Positions 11,212 to 24,368 of a stretch of 28,370 bases of DNA are shown here, in pieces. Source of the DNA: Chromera velia (taxonomy: Eukaryota; Sar; Chromeraceae); the NCBI GenBank assembly GCA_018398765.1, contig JAHBMJ010001260.1:1-28370 (forward strand), read 5' to 3'. The notes under the pieces are model-generated. The model saw only the letters and a program-made list of their open reading frames with translations. It searched no databases and had not been told where the DNA came from. Both the position numbers and the translations under genes were made by a program. The stretch's first letter is position 1. Each line of letters starts with the position of its first letter.

Positions 11212-12224
11212 ATTCAATACTAAAAAAAAGGAGTATCATACTAGGGTCCTACTGATATGAGTTTAGATGTATATTGCATACTTCTAGATGAAAGATAAAA
11301 TAATAATTTAGGATTTCTGAGAAAGATTTAGAATATTAAATTTGACAAAAAACATTTTTGAATTATAATCTGAATATAGTAATATGATCATTTAATTTGA
11401 TTTCTGACATTAGACTACATTATGACCTAGATTATGGCATTGATGGATTTTTGTACAGTATTATCAATATTTATCATAAATGTATGTGAAATGCTTATAC
11501 GATTGATTACTAGATAGATATTATATCATGATTTATTATAGCTTATCTCTATCGCTCTAGCTACGGCTACACTAGGCTATACTTATAATGCCAGTGGTGA
11601 GAAATCGTCATCATGCAACTTGAATGCCAGCCTGAGTACTTATAAGCCTTAGAGCCTATAGCGTTACCTACTATAGAACTAATAGCATAATGTTTTGAAC
11701 TCATTATGTTACTTATACATCTAACATCATTATTACAAACTTATACTAAGTAATACTATTAGTAGTAATAATCTATCTGTAAAGTAAAATTACTTGTATA
11801 ATAATATTCTACTATTCAAGTAACTATTAAGCTGAAGGTGCCTACATCTAATCATTAGATTTCTATACTTACAAAACCACTTCTTAGGCCAGTTCTAGGG
11901 CCAGTTCTTAGGAGACTAGTTATAGTAATCATTGTGAAATTAATTTATATACAATTAATTCAACCTCCATTATCAGATAATATGATTTAAATCGCGACTT
12001 TTTAAAATTGAATTATAATTTATAAACATACAGTAAGCCATTTGAAATGCGGTTAAATATGCTGCATATCATAAATAAAAAAAGGAGTCAAAATTTTTTC
12101 TGGCATACAGTTTTACTCTTAGCCTGAGGTGAATTCACTCAATTGAAAATGTTTTAAACAAATTTTTCAATGTATTAGTCCTCTTCAGCTGCTGTTCAAT
12201 GATGTTGCATTTTTTAAAATTTTG
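11209..12224. other. AT-rich, ORF-free island between convergent genes
   Basis: Composition changes abruptly at the stop codon of the plus-strand gene and returns to normal at the stop codon of URB1. The stretch is dominated by A and T, lacks the CT/GT microsatellites of the rest of the window, and has no open frame worth reporting. A 12-bp direct repeat AAAAAAAGGAGT occurs at 11223-11234 and 12077-12088. A shorter repeat, GGCCAGTTCT / GGGCCAGTTCT, lies at about 11888-11909. It probably includes both 3' UTRs and the shared terminator region. Insertion of foreign or organelle-derived DNA is an alternative I cannot test. Confidence 0.6.
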
Positions 12225-15200
12225 TTACGCCAAGTCAACTCCATTCCCTTCTGCATCTCTTTGCACCCACTGAAGCGCCCCCCTGACAGACTTGCACAGC
12301 CGCATGCCCTCCCTGATTGCTACAACAAGCCCTTCATTGCCGCTTGAGCGGCTTTGACTTAGATTGGGATTCGATGCCGTCCCAACAGACATGTGCTGTG
12401 GGGTTCCGAGAGTGTCTGTCCTTTCGCTTTCGCTCTGCAATCCGGCAGAAAAGAGATGCCACCTGCTCTCAAGAAGACAAGCACACTCGTGCAGGTTCCT
12501 CAAAAGCGGGTGGTCGAGCGGGAGTCTCTCGGAGAGGTCCCCGATCCCCCCCGTCTTTGCATCATCCTTTCCTTTTTTCTCATGGGGGGACGAAGAGGGG
12601 AACCGGCAAAGAATGTGAAGACGCGCGAGTCGACCCAAACTCACAGGATCCCGCCATCTCTCCCCACCCTCTTCACCTTCCCCGTATCCTTCCGAACCCT
12701 CCCGTCCGGACGGGTCACAGGTCGGGAAGACAAAGGCAGTCTGGGGATCTGAGGAGGAGAGAGAGAGGGAGATGGCGGGAGGGGGAAGGAAACTGGCGTG
12801 CACGAGGGAAGCCAGGAGACGGGAGAGAAGACGGAGACGGCCCCAAATGCGCACTGCGGGCACATCTGCTGCCGTCTGCTGGGCCCTTCTCTGTCCTATC
12901 CCCTCGGGGGTATTTGGAGGCTGGCTAGCGAGGTCACTGGGGAGAGACGAGGAAGTGGAGGGAACGAGGACCCTGGCATGCCTGTCAATGAAGGTGACGA
13001 CAGAGTGATTCCGCAGGAGAATGTGCGCCTGTCGTGTGGCCTCGGGGAGATCCTGCATTTATGGTCGTCAGTCAAGCCATACAACTATCAACAAAAGAAG
13101 GGAATCACTCATGAGAGAGAATGCTGTACTTCATTCTTCCAAACGTTTGCCTGCCATACAACCGCCGTCATTTTCACCCTCAGTCTGCCACTCTTGGTGT
13201 ATTTTCAAGTGAAAAAGAAAGAAGGGCAAAACAAGCATCATGGCAACGTGCTTTTGGAACCTCGAAAACCGAAAAAGAGGCACACCGACACAGCCTGCCT
13301 GCGCAGATAACATTGTGTACACAAGGAAGACACAGGGCCTCCCCTCATTTGTGCGTGTCACACAAACCGACCGACTGACCGAGAAAGAATACCCACTCAG
13401 CCCCCCTGCAGTAGCAGAGACCGTGCAAGCTCTTCTGAGGCACTCCACCGAGGCCTCCCAGAGACGCCAATCGCCGGATGACACAGGACTCTCCCCCCCC
13501 CCTGCAAAGGGAAACAAAGGATCCGGGGGAGGGGGCAGACCCGGCCCCCCTCCACACACACCCAGGAGGAGAGGGAACAAATGGACCCTCCCCATGGATG
13601 AGGACAGGAGAGAAAGGCCCCCCCGGACCCCGGCATGCCTCGTCGTTTCCCCCTCGTCCTCCGCCGGCTCATCTTTCTCTGGGCCCCCATCACCCCTCTC
13701 GTCACCCGGGTCGTATCTCAACAGCCACCCCGGAGGGACAGGGTCCACAGGAGCAAAGAAAGCGCCAAGAGACCGTTTGAAGATCTGCAAAGAAAAAATG
13801 AACGACCAGAAAGCACGACACACTTCTGAAAGCTCGATCACCGATACAAGGCTCAAAGGAAGCCCAGAATGGAGGGAGGATTTTGAACAGGCACAAGATC
13901 GAGTGCATGTGTTGCACCATCTCTCTCTTTCATGGAATTCCCAACTTTCAGTCCATCAGGCAGAGAGAGTCTCTCTATCCAAAAGGAGAAAAAAAGAAAA
14001 GAAGAAAGGCGACCCACCCACCTGGACTGCCCACAGATGTTCCAGGGCCCCCCTTTGAAGCAGTGCGTGCACCCCCGCCCCCTCCTCTCGTCCCCTCTGG
14101 AACAGAAACAGGTCGCTGACCAGACCAGCGACCACAGCGCCATCAAGAAGAGGGCGCCTGAAGAGGCTCTTGCACAGGAGTGGAAAGAGGGGATGAGAAG
14201 GGGTGAGAAGGACGGGCACAGAGGCGCATGCAAACACGGCGATGAGGGGAGGAAGACGGGGACAAAACGGCAGACGCATCCCCCTTCTCTGAGTAGAGCT
14301 CTGCTGCTGCCCTCTCCCTCTTCCCATCGCACCCTCTTTCTCTTTCTCTTTGCCCTGCCCTTCTCCTTCTTTGTTGTCCATGGAGAGAAGCCCGGAGGCA
14401 TGCGAGAGCGCAGTGCGGACCTGCAGGGCAGGGCGGGAGGGACGAAACAAAATTTCCATACGAGAGAGACACCTACTCATTCGCGTTCACGGTTGGTTCA
14501 GAAAGTCGACGGCAGACCAGACTGACGGGAGAATCTACAGAAAGAAAAAGGAAGTCTCGAGAGTAGACGGGTTGTTCTTACTTTTTCAATGCCTCTCTCT
14601 GCTCACATACATCCCTTACTGACTGACGGACCTGGAAGAGCATTTCCAAAAGAAAGGGGAATTCTCGGAATGGATAACGGAGGGAGGGCGCACTCAGATC
14701 CTCCTCTTCCGGTTGGTCAGCTCCTTCTCCTTCTCCTTCTTTCTCAAGAAGACCCCACGCCTGCTTTTTGGCTTTTCGTTTCCTTTCTGTCTTCTCCCTC
14801 CTCCTCTCTATCTTCCTCTCCCACTGCCACACACGTCGTTGATGTGCGATCTCTGCCTCTCTCTCCATCACCTCCAGGGAACGAAGGAAACCGCCCAGGC
14901 CAGCCAGTGCCACCCATCTCAAAGATTCATCCTGCGCTCATGTCATAGACAGAAAATAAGAAAGCACATAAAATCCTTGACCGATCCATTTATTCATTTA
15001 GATCCTGCCACTCCCTATCTGGCAAGACGATTGATTAATTCTGCATCCATCCGCAGTGAAGGACGGGACCAACAAAATATCGGAGAGAAGTCTATTTCAC
15101 AGACGAACTCTGACGGCTGCAAAAACAAAAAACGTGAGCAAAGAGTGACGTATGCACACGCCAGCACAAAAGAGCGAGAAGAAAAAGGGATAAAGCAACA

Positions 15201-17322
15201 CTAGACAGAGGATGGATCGACGCCCCCCCCGTTCAGACAGAATGCCCCGCCATGCATACTCCTTTTGTTTTGCATTCAGGAGCCCAGCACGATCTTCTCT
15301 CCAGCAGAGAGAGTAAGTTGACAGACCGACATGGGAAGAGGCAGCCAGAAGAAGAATCTGAAGAGCACCACCGGACGCAAAAGCCCGTGCCCACCCCCCA
15401 TCCTCCCCCACTCCATCCATCCAACTTTCCCACCGGAGGGGGAACACCGGAACCTCCAGCGACTCCTTCCCTCCCTTGTCACCCCTCTGCACTCCCCCCC
15501 CCCCCCNNNNNNNNNNNNNNNNNCCTCTCTGTTGCCCCCCGGCCTCCGCCGCTGCCGCCCTCCTGGATGCCTCCCCATACTGCCGCAGACGCTGACGGTG
15601 CCTCACAATCAACATCGCTGCGTGGGCTCTTGAGGCAAGGACGGGGACAAGATAGGGAATCAGGTAGGGAAGAGGAAGAGACCCCCTGTCTGTACGAGAA
15701 GGGACTGAGGAGGACGGAGGAAGTTCCGAGTGGACAGACGAGGGAGGAGACAGACGAAGGAACGTCGTGCCAGTGAAAGCAGAAAGAGGAGAAATGGCAA
15801 AAGGAATTGTCTCGGTTGCAAAGGGGAAGGCCGAGAGTGTCTCCCTCAATCTGTCCGGATCCAGTGCCAGCCAGTCCCCTTTCTCTTTCTCGACACCTTC
15901 TGCTCTGTATTCGATCCTGCCCGTGGAGGCCGATCCGGATCCCCCCTTCATTCGATCTTGTTCCCTCCACCCGGGGAGGGAAGGCGCCAGACGGAAAAGT
16001 TCTGTGGCTACCGCAATGGGCTGACATCCAACCGCCGTGTTGCCGAGCTGGAAGGGTCTGTCGATGTCGGTCTCCAGGAGAGTCACAGAGCTGAGCCCCG
16101 ACCTGACTGCCAAAGAGTGGCCTTTGGTCGGAAGAGAGACATCGATGAATCTCGAGGGATCGGTAGAGACTGTACCGGCGATAGTGATGAGAAATGTGAG
16201 GCGGTCCAGGGACTGTGCCGTGAAGTTTTTGGAGGGATGGGGGGAATGAGAGGCGGTGAAGAGCGGAAGGAGACGTGAGATCAGAGGTGCCAACCTGGAT
16301 ACACACTTCCCCCTTTCCCATTCAGAAACTCCGGTCTCTTCCTCTTGTTCGGAAGAGGAGGTGGGTGCCCTCTTCCTCCACAAGAGAAGAGAAAAGAGAG
16401 AGATGCGACTGAGTGCTTCAAGAAGATAAAGTCCATCATTCCCTCTTACATCTCTTGGCAGTGCGTGTGCCATGAGGGAAGGCAATTTGGAAAGGATTTT
16501 GTCCCCCAAACTGGACAGAGACTCTACAGACCGAAAAAGGGTTTCTTTCTCTTGTACGTCTACCCCCTCTTCTTCCTCCTCCTCCTCCTCTCCCTGGGCA
16601 TTACTGGCACTGGCGTACTGCTCGGAAATCCGTAAAAGAGCTCCCTGGGTGACAGCCAGAAGGCCCAGGGCCTCAGCTAGAATGCCCAAACGCTCAACCC
16701 GCCTCTTTCCCCCATTCCCCGATTGTTCGAACTTATCATCTTCCCCTTGTCCTGATGTGCCTACTCTCTTGGCAGCTGGGTGCTCGTCCTTCTCTTCCCC
16801 TTCGTCCTCGTCAGAGGAGGAGGAGGAACTGTCAAAGTCCCCCCTCTTTCTCTTCAACAGAGTCTCCCTCCCCACCTGCCCCCCCCCTCTACCCTTGTGC
16901 AGCTCCTCCAAGAGCCCCCTCCCAACTTCCTCGAGGGAGGACGCGATGACCTCCAAGCTCTTCCTCGTTTTGTCGGACTGTTCTTGTGACCCTGAATCCC
17001 CCCAGCTTGCTGAGGAAAAAGAGAGCGGCAGATTCAGAAGCCTTAACGCAGCCTTTGCGTATCTGCAAACAAACACATAAACAAACTCCAATGTCATCTG
17101 AGCTTTTGAAAAGACGGACTTAGATTTTTTGTTTTTTTCGGCGAAATGTCGAGCAGGCAGATAGAAAGGCAGGCACTCTTTCGACTGTTTCGTCTGAGAG
17201 AGACAAGGATAGTCAGCAAAGCAGAGGGGGAGACGTTCAAATACGCACGCGATGCACAGAAAAGTGCCGTCATGGGACGCGCAAGACAGGTACAATCTCG
17301 TGACTAAGACTGTTGCTCTCTG

Positions 17323-17355
<33 letters not shown>

Positions 17356-20300
17356 GTCTGTCTGTGAATGTTTCCTACGTTTCATTCTTCAACCTCGGAG
17401 ATGAACCAACCCCCTCCCCCGTCCCGAATCAAAAATTTTGCAGAAGAAAAAAAGGGACCAACCGAAGCGCCCCATCCGCCAGAAAAAGCGAGCCTTCTCC
17501 TGTGCCCCCCTCCCGCTCCCGCAACACTTTCAGCTCCTCAACTGCTACCTCAACGGACTCCATTAGCGGATTCACACCCTCCTCCCCCACACACTCAACC
17601 GCAACGCCCTCCAACTCCGTCAGGGGTGACAAAAGCTCTGCAGCCAGTATTTTCTTCGTTCTTTTCAACACCTCGCTAGACCCCTCTCCTGCCTCTTGCA
17701 TTCGCTTCCAGAGCGCGACTGCCTCCTCCTCTCCCACCACGTCTGCTGTGCGTTTGCGCTGTTCCTTGAATTTTCTCATCGAAATGAACAACGCACAGTC
17801 ACGCAGACACAAAGCCAAGGACGCTAGTGACGATCCGCTCCCTGTACGCATCCCAGCAGTACTACACAAGAAAAGTTTCAGGATCCCGCCCACCCATTCC
17901 CACACACCCCTTGTGAATTTGGAAAGCCCTCCCCCCCCGTCTCTTCGGGCCCAAGCCTCACAGGCGTGCAACAGGGCGGCACCTAGAGCGTCTCCCGTGA
18001 CCTCCCCAACCGCCCCACTCAAATCATTCCCGACACTGCCTGAGCTTCCACCCTGCGGTCCTGTCCGCCCAATCAACGGCAACAGAAGGGGACAAACAGC
18101 CACAGCAGAGGAAAGGACCAGTTCAGAAAAAGAGGAAGAAGAAGCAGAAGAAGAAAGAAGAATCCCCCCACCAGATCCCCCCACAGCCACGCCACTCGCG
18201 TCGCCCCTCCCAGCGGCGGCAACTTCCAAAGACTTCAGCAGCTCTGGAGGAGCACACGAAAGAAGACGCTCAGCCCACTCGGCAGACTCCAGGAGAGACG
18301 CCATCTCGCACGTTGCCAACGGAGCTAGAGAGGAAATTAGAGAGGGAAGATTTTTTTGCTGTTTCTGCCCGTCACGAGACGGACACAGTGACTGGAGCAC
18401 TTCAGATGCTTCCGAACCTCCATCCAATTCCCCACAGGCACAAAGCAAACACGCAAGGGGGCGCAGAAACAAGACCAGAGGTCCCATTGCTTGTGCTCCC
18501 TTTTTCTTTTTTGCCTTTTCACGCTTGGGTGACTGTACACCTCCGCTGTTTGTCGCCGTCTCTTGAACTGCTGTCAAGAGGGCTGATAGCGATGGGATCA
18601 GCAGAGACTTCCGAGCTTTCAACCAAATCTGATCACAGACGTTCGCCCCTTCTTCTCCCCCCGTACCTGTCTCTGTACCCTGATCACTCTCTTTTGATTC
18701 ATCTTCTTCAAAAGTCTTCCTCTTGCTCGTTCTCCCATGACTCCCTTTCGATTCGCTTGACCGGGGGAGGACCCCACAGAAAAAAAATGCACAAACGCAT
18801 TCAGTCAACAAACTTAGTGACTCGCCTACGACAGCCTGCTCTGGTGACCCTGCACTCTCCCGAAACGTTTTCAAAATTCTCTTTGCAGCACTCTTCAGGT
18901 GTTGCACAACCGCAGTAATCCATACGGAATCTGTCCAGCAAGGCAGCCCTGCCGTGAATTGCCCCCCCTCCCTCCCTTTTAACCACATCTCTGCAAACGA
19001 TGGAAGCGACGCTCTGCTCCTGTATCGCCGTTCTTCCTTCCACCCATCTCCACCAAAAAAACAAACGCCAAACGCACCTAGCAACACTTTCAGCACAGAC
19101 GTCTGTATCTGCACTTCGCTCTCTCCCTCTCCTCCCAGCCCCTCAAGAGTCTGCACACACAGCCCCACTAACCCCCAACCGTCTGCTGACGAGAGAGAGC
19201 CCCGGCACAAATCACGAAGGATGTCCCCGAGAGCCTCACTCAATATCACGTCGCTGTCCCCTGTTTCTGCTGAAGCATCCCCCAGCTGCAAAGAGACTCA
19301 CAGGATATGGGTGCAACACAGGAAGACGACTTCGCAAGCTTCCGAAGTCTCTGGGCAGGTGTCTATGCCCCCCCCTGGCAACACCCTACAGAACGCCCAC
19401 ACTCACTCACCCACCACTCCACATACCAACACACGGTGAGATGAGCACAGTTGTTTTTCAGGAAAGAAGAAAAGGCAACAGAAGAGGGCCGAGAAGAGAA
19501 CCAAGGAAGATTCCTCGAGGAAAGCAGAGAAACAAACGCAGGAGGAAAGAAAAAGGCAGACGCGGGGAAAGGAAAAAACGAAGAAAACATGCAAGAAGTG
19601 GAGGTCATAGGGGGCGGGCATCCCCCCCCTTCCCTCCCCCACAAGAAGCCAAACAAGGACAAATGGACGCACCTCCCCAAATTGATCCAAAAAGAAAACA
19701 CCTTCGCCAAGCGCCTCGATCGCGCTTCTCCACACACCAGCAGAGACGCCGCCCCCTCTGGTTTTACCCTCATCTCCCTCTCCGCCCAATCCAAGAAACT
19801 TAGCAAGCGCTTCTCGCAGCTTTTTCCGCATTTTCTTTAACTTCTTTCTTCTTCCCTCTAACGCCTTTACCTCTTTGCCCCCCTCCGTCTCGGGGTGGTG
19901 TCCATTTTCCATTCGCACCTGTTGCTGCAAGGGGGGGACGGACACGTCCCTCCACTCGCCCATCACCTCAAGCTGAGACAAAAAACGAAGGCCCGCAGAC
20001 GGACACAAGAGGGCCACCCGCGTCAACGCACGCACGGCTCCTCTTGTCGCAATCACGGAGTCAAACTCTGCGCACACACAAAGAAGCAAGCAAGCAGTCC
20101 CACACAGCAAGCAAGGATAGTGGGAAGCAGACGGACGAAAACATCGACGGCTGAACAAAACTGCAAACAAAACGAGAGAGAGCATTCACCGACGAAGACA
20201 CCGATTCATCAGGCCAGTCCACGGCTTCTCCCTCCCTCAAAATTCAGCAAAGCATGAACCCGTTCTAATTTTTCCATCCCAAGCTGTCTTGATTTTCAAG

Positions 20301-23300
20301 CAAACACTCTTTGAGCAACACGCTTCAGTCCACTCCCCTCAGTCTCTCACCTGACCGACGGACCTGCAGCGTCCCTCGGGATCCCCCCAAATCCCCTCGT
20401 GACACAAAAGTGCAACGAGAGCTGACGTAGCAGCGCGGCTGAAAAAAGGGAAAAAGCAGGAACTGCTATCCCTCCATCTCGTCTGCATTTTTCGGCACTC
20501 TCCCCTTCCCCCTCTCCTTGTTCTTCCTGCTCCCACCCCTCCCCTTGCTTTTGCTGCAGAGGCGCCAGCACCGAAAAAGGAGACGAGGAGGCGAGAGAAA
20601 GGACGGCAAGAGTCAAAACCACCACATCGTTCCGCTCTCCCTCCCCCTTTTCGCCACCCCCCCCCACCCCCACGGAGGAAATCCCGGAAAGCCACGCAGC
20701 CGGCTCGTCAACAACTTCTGTGGGGGCAAAGGCACCCGACTCCGACAGGACTCTGCATCCAGGCATGCGCGCACGCATGCACAGATCCATCCATTCCATT
20801 ATTCCATCCATTCAATCTCCATGAGAACAGGTGATGGCCGAAGAACATGAGCATAGACTGATGGTCAAGGCTTTCCGTCTCGTACTAAAGCACCATACGC
20901 ACACCCACACACTCACAGGGAGAGGGAGAGCGTGAAAGAGCCCTGGGAGCTTCAACAAGGGAGATGGATGAGTGAGTGAAAAGGGACGGAGACGGCGGAC
21001 GAAAAGACGCAGACAGACAGACCAACCCTGTCGCCACTTCATTGACCAGCTGCAGAATTCAGACCTTTTGTGCATCCACCCGAAAACCGACCGAGATTGT
21101 TTTATCGCTCTCTGTATTCCTGCTGCCACTTCTCTTAGTGGTGTCACTATTCCGACTATCCATCCCACCCAACTGACGGACCTCTTCAGGATTGTGCGGC
21201 AGACCCTGGACAACACAGAGACGGCTCTGTTGCCATCACTCCGTTCTCCTGGCCCGTCTCCGACCAACTTTGCGTCTGTCCCTGTCTGCACAGCAAATAG
21301 AGCCCCCGCCCACTTCTGCAGAGGTTTCGACCCTCGTTGGCCCCTCAGAGAAAGGGAGGAGGAGACGCTCAAACCTGTGTCAACAAGAAGAAGAAATTCC
21401 GCAAGTTCAAAACAGGATGCAGAGGCAACTTCCGCATCCCTGTCAGACACGCCCTTTCCCCTCCTGACAGACTCCAACATTTCCGATGCACCTCCCCGCT
21501 CTTCCAACAAACGGAGCCAGTCAAAGCCCCCCCCCGCCAAAGAAGAGGCAGAAGAAGACGAAACAACGGAACCTGTACCACTTCTCCCGTCAGCCCAGCG
21601 GGAGACCACAAGAAACAAACGGAGACTCCACATCCACCTGCATGCACACAGACAGTCAGGAGGCTCGAATATCAATCTGATCTGATCTTCGCATCTTTCT
21701 TCGCACTTACTTATCCGTGACGTTCTTCCTTCTTTTGATAAGGGGAAAGGGCAGAAAGAATAAGAAACAAGTCGCAGAACACAAAGGCAGCAACTGCTGC
21801 GCAGTCGGAACGAGAAAAAGGAATAAACATCTGACGACTGGCAAAGACGAAATGGCAGCCTTTTCAATTTACTGACTGTCTCTGCAAGCTCCATTTGCCT
21901 AAGTCAGCCCCGTCTTTTTCTTCTGAATCACCGAGAGACCAAAGAATGAGTCCCTCTTTATCTCTTCCATTCGTCTTCCTCTTTCTCAGCGTCTCCCGAG
22001 AAGCTCTCTCTGTCTCTGTCTGAGAGAAGAAGAAAGCGTCCGAGAGAAGATGCAAAAACCAAACGGAGGCGCCAACCGGAGACGGTCCGGCCCTCACACG
22101 CCCCATTTGTCGCTCTCTTTGTCCTTCTGTTTTCCCCCCTCCCCGGTCCCCTTTTGTTTTTTCTTCAGACAGCGAAGAAACACCCGGCCGAAGAAGGGCT
22201 ACTGCTGCCTGCAGGGAACTTTCCAGTCCCCCTTGACCTCTGACATCATCTTCTTTTCCCATTACAACATCTCCATCTTCTTCCTCCTTCTCTTCTGCCT
22301 CAAAATTTAACATCAAGTCATCCTCATCCTCTCCTTCTTCCTCCACTTTCTCCATTTTCAACCCATCGCCATCTCCCTCACTCTCACCCCCCTCCCGAGC
22401 CCCTGAACGAAAAATGGCGTTTCTTGACCCCAATAAAGGCTGCAGCTGGGGTAACTGGGACAACACCTGAGCACAAACAGTTGTCAGGGCAACGGAAACA
22501 TCGGGGACTGTCAGAAGGCTCTCTCTCCCGCTTGCCGCCACAACCCTCGACGACAGGAGAGCACAGACGGAGAGAGCGAACGCGGTGGCCATAGGGGAAG
22601 GATGAAGCAGACACGCCGTAAGGGAGGCACGAGAGAGGAACGAGGGTGGGCTGGCCAACTGGAGATCAGAGCCATTTCTCTTTAAATTATTTGTCCCTCC
22701 AAAATGCCCCAAGCCAGCTTCTTCCTCTACCTCCGTCTGAAAAGAAGGCTCACTCGAAAATTCGGAGGGGGAAATATCTGCAGCTAAAGCCGAAGGAGAC
22801 GGCAACAACAAACCTCGGGCCCTTAAAAGCCCTAAAACTGCATTCCCATTACCCCCAGCGCCCCCCCCTCTCGGGCTACCGCTTTCCATCATTCGTCTTT
22901 CTTCCTCCCCCTGACCCCTCTCGACACCAATACTTGGAACCTCCTCCTCCCCCCTCCGTCCCTTTAACTTTCCGGGGCCGCTCTTGGATGGTCGGAGGGC
23001 CAGCAGCCGGAGTGCGAACCCCGCAGAAGAGGCCCATTTGAGGGTGAGTGCCTCGGGAGGAGAAAGCAGAAGGGGGACCTGGGCGAGGAAGGAGGGAATC
23101 AGGGAGGGTCGTTGTCGTAGGACTTCTAGAACAATCGTCTGTTCTGTAGGCCAAAAAGGAGAAAGACCTAAAAGAGCAGTCAACACAGTTCCCTCCTCCC
23201 TCTTACCATAAATCCTTTCATCCCCCAACAATCCCACCAGAAATCGACACACCTCATCCACACACGCCTTCAATCCTGAAGAAGAAGACGAAGAAGGCGT

Positions 23301-24368
23301 ACTTCCATTTGCCAAATCCTCCGACAACAATCGCGACAAATCTGCGGGGCTTCCCACACCCTCCCACAGGGCGGTCGACAAACGCAGCAAAAGAGCTGTC
23401 ACTTTTTGGAGTGCGAAATTGTTCAAGACACCCGTTTTCTGACGCACTGGCACCTCACTATTCTTAACCACCCCCGTCCCTAGTGTTCGAAGAAACGGTA
23501 GAGCTCTCTGAGGGGGGTCGTATTGAAGTGCAAACAGCCCTTTGCCAAGGAGCCCGCGCACTCGCAGAGCGCCACTCACTACGGAGCCAACGGGACATCT
23601 AAGCAGAGACGAGAGAAGACGTAAAAACGCCCCTCTGTTTGTCCCATCATCACTCAAATCTGGTCGTCCACTTTCGTCCGTCTCTCCCCCCCCGTCCCCG
23701 CCCCCCATCTCTTCCCCGTCTCCCCCCCGTTCTCCGTGCTGCCGTTTGATGTTATCCCCCATTCGCAAGAACCCCTCCAGAGAAAAATCCCATTCGCGAA
23801 CAAAAGCGGCAGCCACCGACGGGTTCAAAGAAGCCGCAGATGCAAGCGCGCGAAGCGCACCACGCCCTGTATTTCCGCCCAGGCTCCTCCCCCTTCCAGC
23901 TAACATCCACTCAGCCACATTCTTCAACCGTCCGGCAGAAACGAGACGGTCTGCAATGCACCGTCTCGTCTCTCTGGTGGGCAGACTGTGCGCATCTAGC
24001 AAGGGACACCGTAAAATCAGATCGAAAAATTCCAACAGCTTCTCAATAACAGACCTGACTTGAGACTCTTCATCTTTCTCTCTGGACTGGTGTGAGCGTT
24101 TTTTGTTTTGGTGCTGCTGTCGGTGGAGTCTCTCCATTCTGTCCCACAAATCGAAGAGCTCATTTCCCTGGGGAGAAGAGTAAAAGAGTAAAAACGTCTC
24201 TGCAAGTAGCTTCTTCCATTTTTTCTTCTCATCCTCGGCACCCTCTGATTCCAAAGTCCTCACAACGGTGCAGAGGTGTCGACAGAGACGGGAAAGGAGA
24301 CGGAGAACCTCACGAGGGGATCCACCGGAGAAGATTCCTGCCGGCCCCGCGTCCCGATTCAAATCCAT
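12225..24368 (-). CDS. URB1: URB1/Npa1 nucleolar pre-ribosome assembly protein (10 exons)
   Basis: Model: complement(join(12225..13052,13380..13784,14022..14420,14632..14931,15331..17062,17463..19285,19673..20067,20364..20752,21182..21637,21877..24368)). The total is 9,219 nt, 3,072 aa, with ATG at 24368 and TAA at 12227-12225. All joins keep phase. Homology is read from both ends. Near the N-terminus, AAFVREWDFSLEGF (about 187-200) and YDPPQRALPFLRTL (about 283-296) with NNFALQKV (about 316-323) match the Npa1 domain pattern. Near the C-terminus, TPSHPLFPLLCKSLFRRPLL (about 2602-2621) matches the URB1 C-terminal (NopRA1) signature. In yeast, Npa1/Urb1 works with Npa2/Urb2, Dbp6, Nop8 and Rsa3 in the earliest pre-60S particles in the nucleolus. 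This protein is much longer than yeast (about 1,760 aa) or human (about 2,270 aa) URB1 because of acidic, Lys- and Gly-rich insertions. Exon 6 contains a 17-base assembly gap. Confidence 0.82.
14022..14420 (-). CDS. URB1: URB1 exon 8: C-terminal NopRA1 signature
   Basis: It joins in phase 0 to exon 7 (which ends EFPFLLEMLFQ), the usual order in the family. After a charged Lys/Glu/Gln insert comes the conserved block LPPLIAVFACASVPVLLTP and its continuation ending SLFRRPLLD, which I recognise as the URB1 C-terminal motif. The exon ends at CAG before GTGGGTGGGT. Confidence 0.75.
15507..15523. other. Assembly gap (17 N) in a C homopolymer
   Basis: Seventeen N follow at least 14 C bases and lie inside URB1 exon 6, where the coding strand would be poly-G (Gly codons). 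The reading frame on both sides agrees if the gap is 17 nt. The true length is unknown, so a few residues there are undefined. Confidence 0.95.
17316..17365. repeat. (CT)n/(CTGT)n microsatellite in URB1 intron 5
   Basis: On the coding (minus) strand this is a purine-rich GA/ACAG tract, opposite in polarity to the pyrimidine tracts of the plus-strand gene's introns. It lies between the donor at 17462 and the acceptor at 17063. Confidence 0.85.
17463..19285 (-). CDS. URB1: URB1 exon 5: central helical region
   Basis: The exon opens in phase 0 after CTCTTTGCAG and ends in phase 2 before GTTGGT, joining to exon 6 as GALRYAKAALRLL. It is rich in Leu/Ala helices typical of HEAT/ARM-like repeats, interrupted by an acidic Lys/Glu insert (about 18640-18740) and a short KREKAKKKKG cluster (about 18503-18532). 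No catalytic motif is seen. The long plus-strand frame over the same DNA (17313-18566) is a shadow. Confidence 0.65.
21877..24368 (-). CDS. URB1: URB1 exon 1: N-terminal Npa1 domain
   Basis: This 830-codon exon carries the most diagnostic part of the protein. Helical-repeat sequence is interrupted by disordered inserts: an Asp/Glu/Gly-rich one at about residues 205-245, a Lys/Arg/Gly-rich one around 23000, and a strongly acidic one encoded near 22240-22360. The Npa1-like core includes the WDFSLEGF, YDPPQRALPFLRTL and FLVGLLGDERIYG segments. The exon ends at 21877 before GTCAGT in phase 2. Without splicing the frame stops at 21864, 13 nt further on. Confidence 0.75.

Noticed and set aside
13240-14525. 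Plus-strand open frames
   Set aside because: They overlap URB1 exons 8 and 9 on the opposite strand, where phase-consistent joins and family motifs support the minus strand.
17313-18566. Long plus-strand open frame
   Set aside because: It lies antisense to URB1 exon 5, begins in a CT microsatellite and is Pro/Ser-rich from the complement of Gly/Glu codons. It is a shadow.
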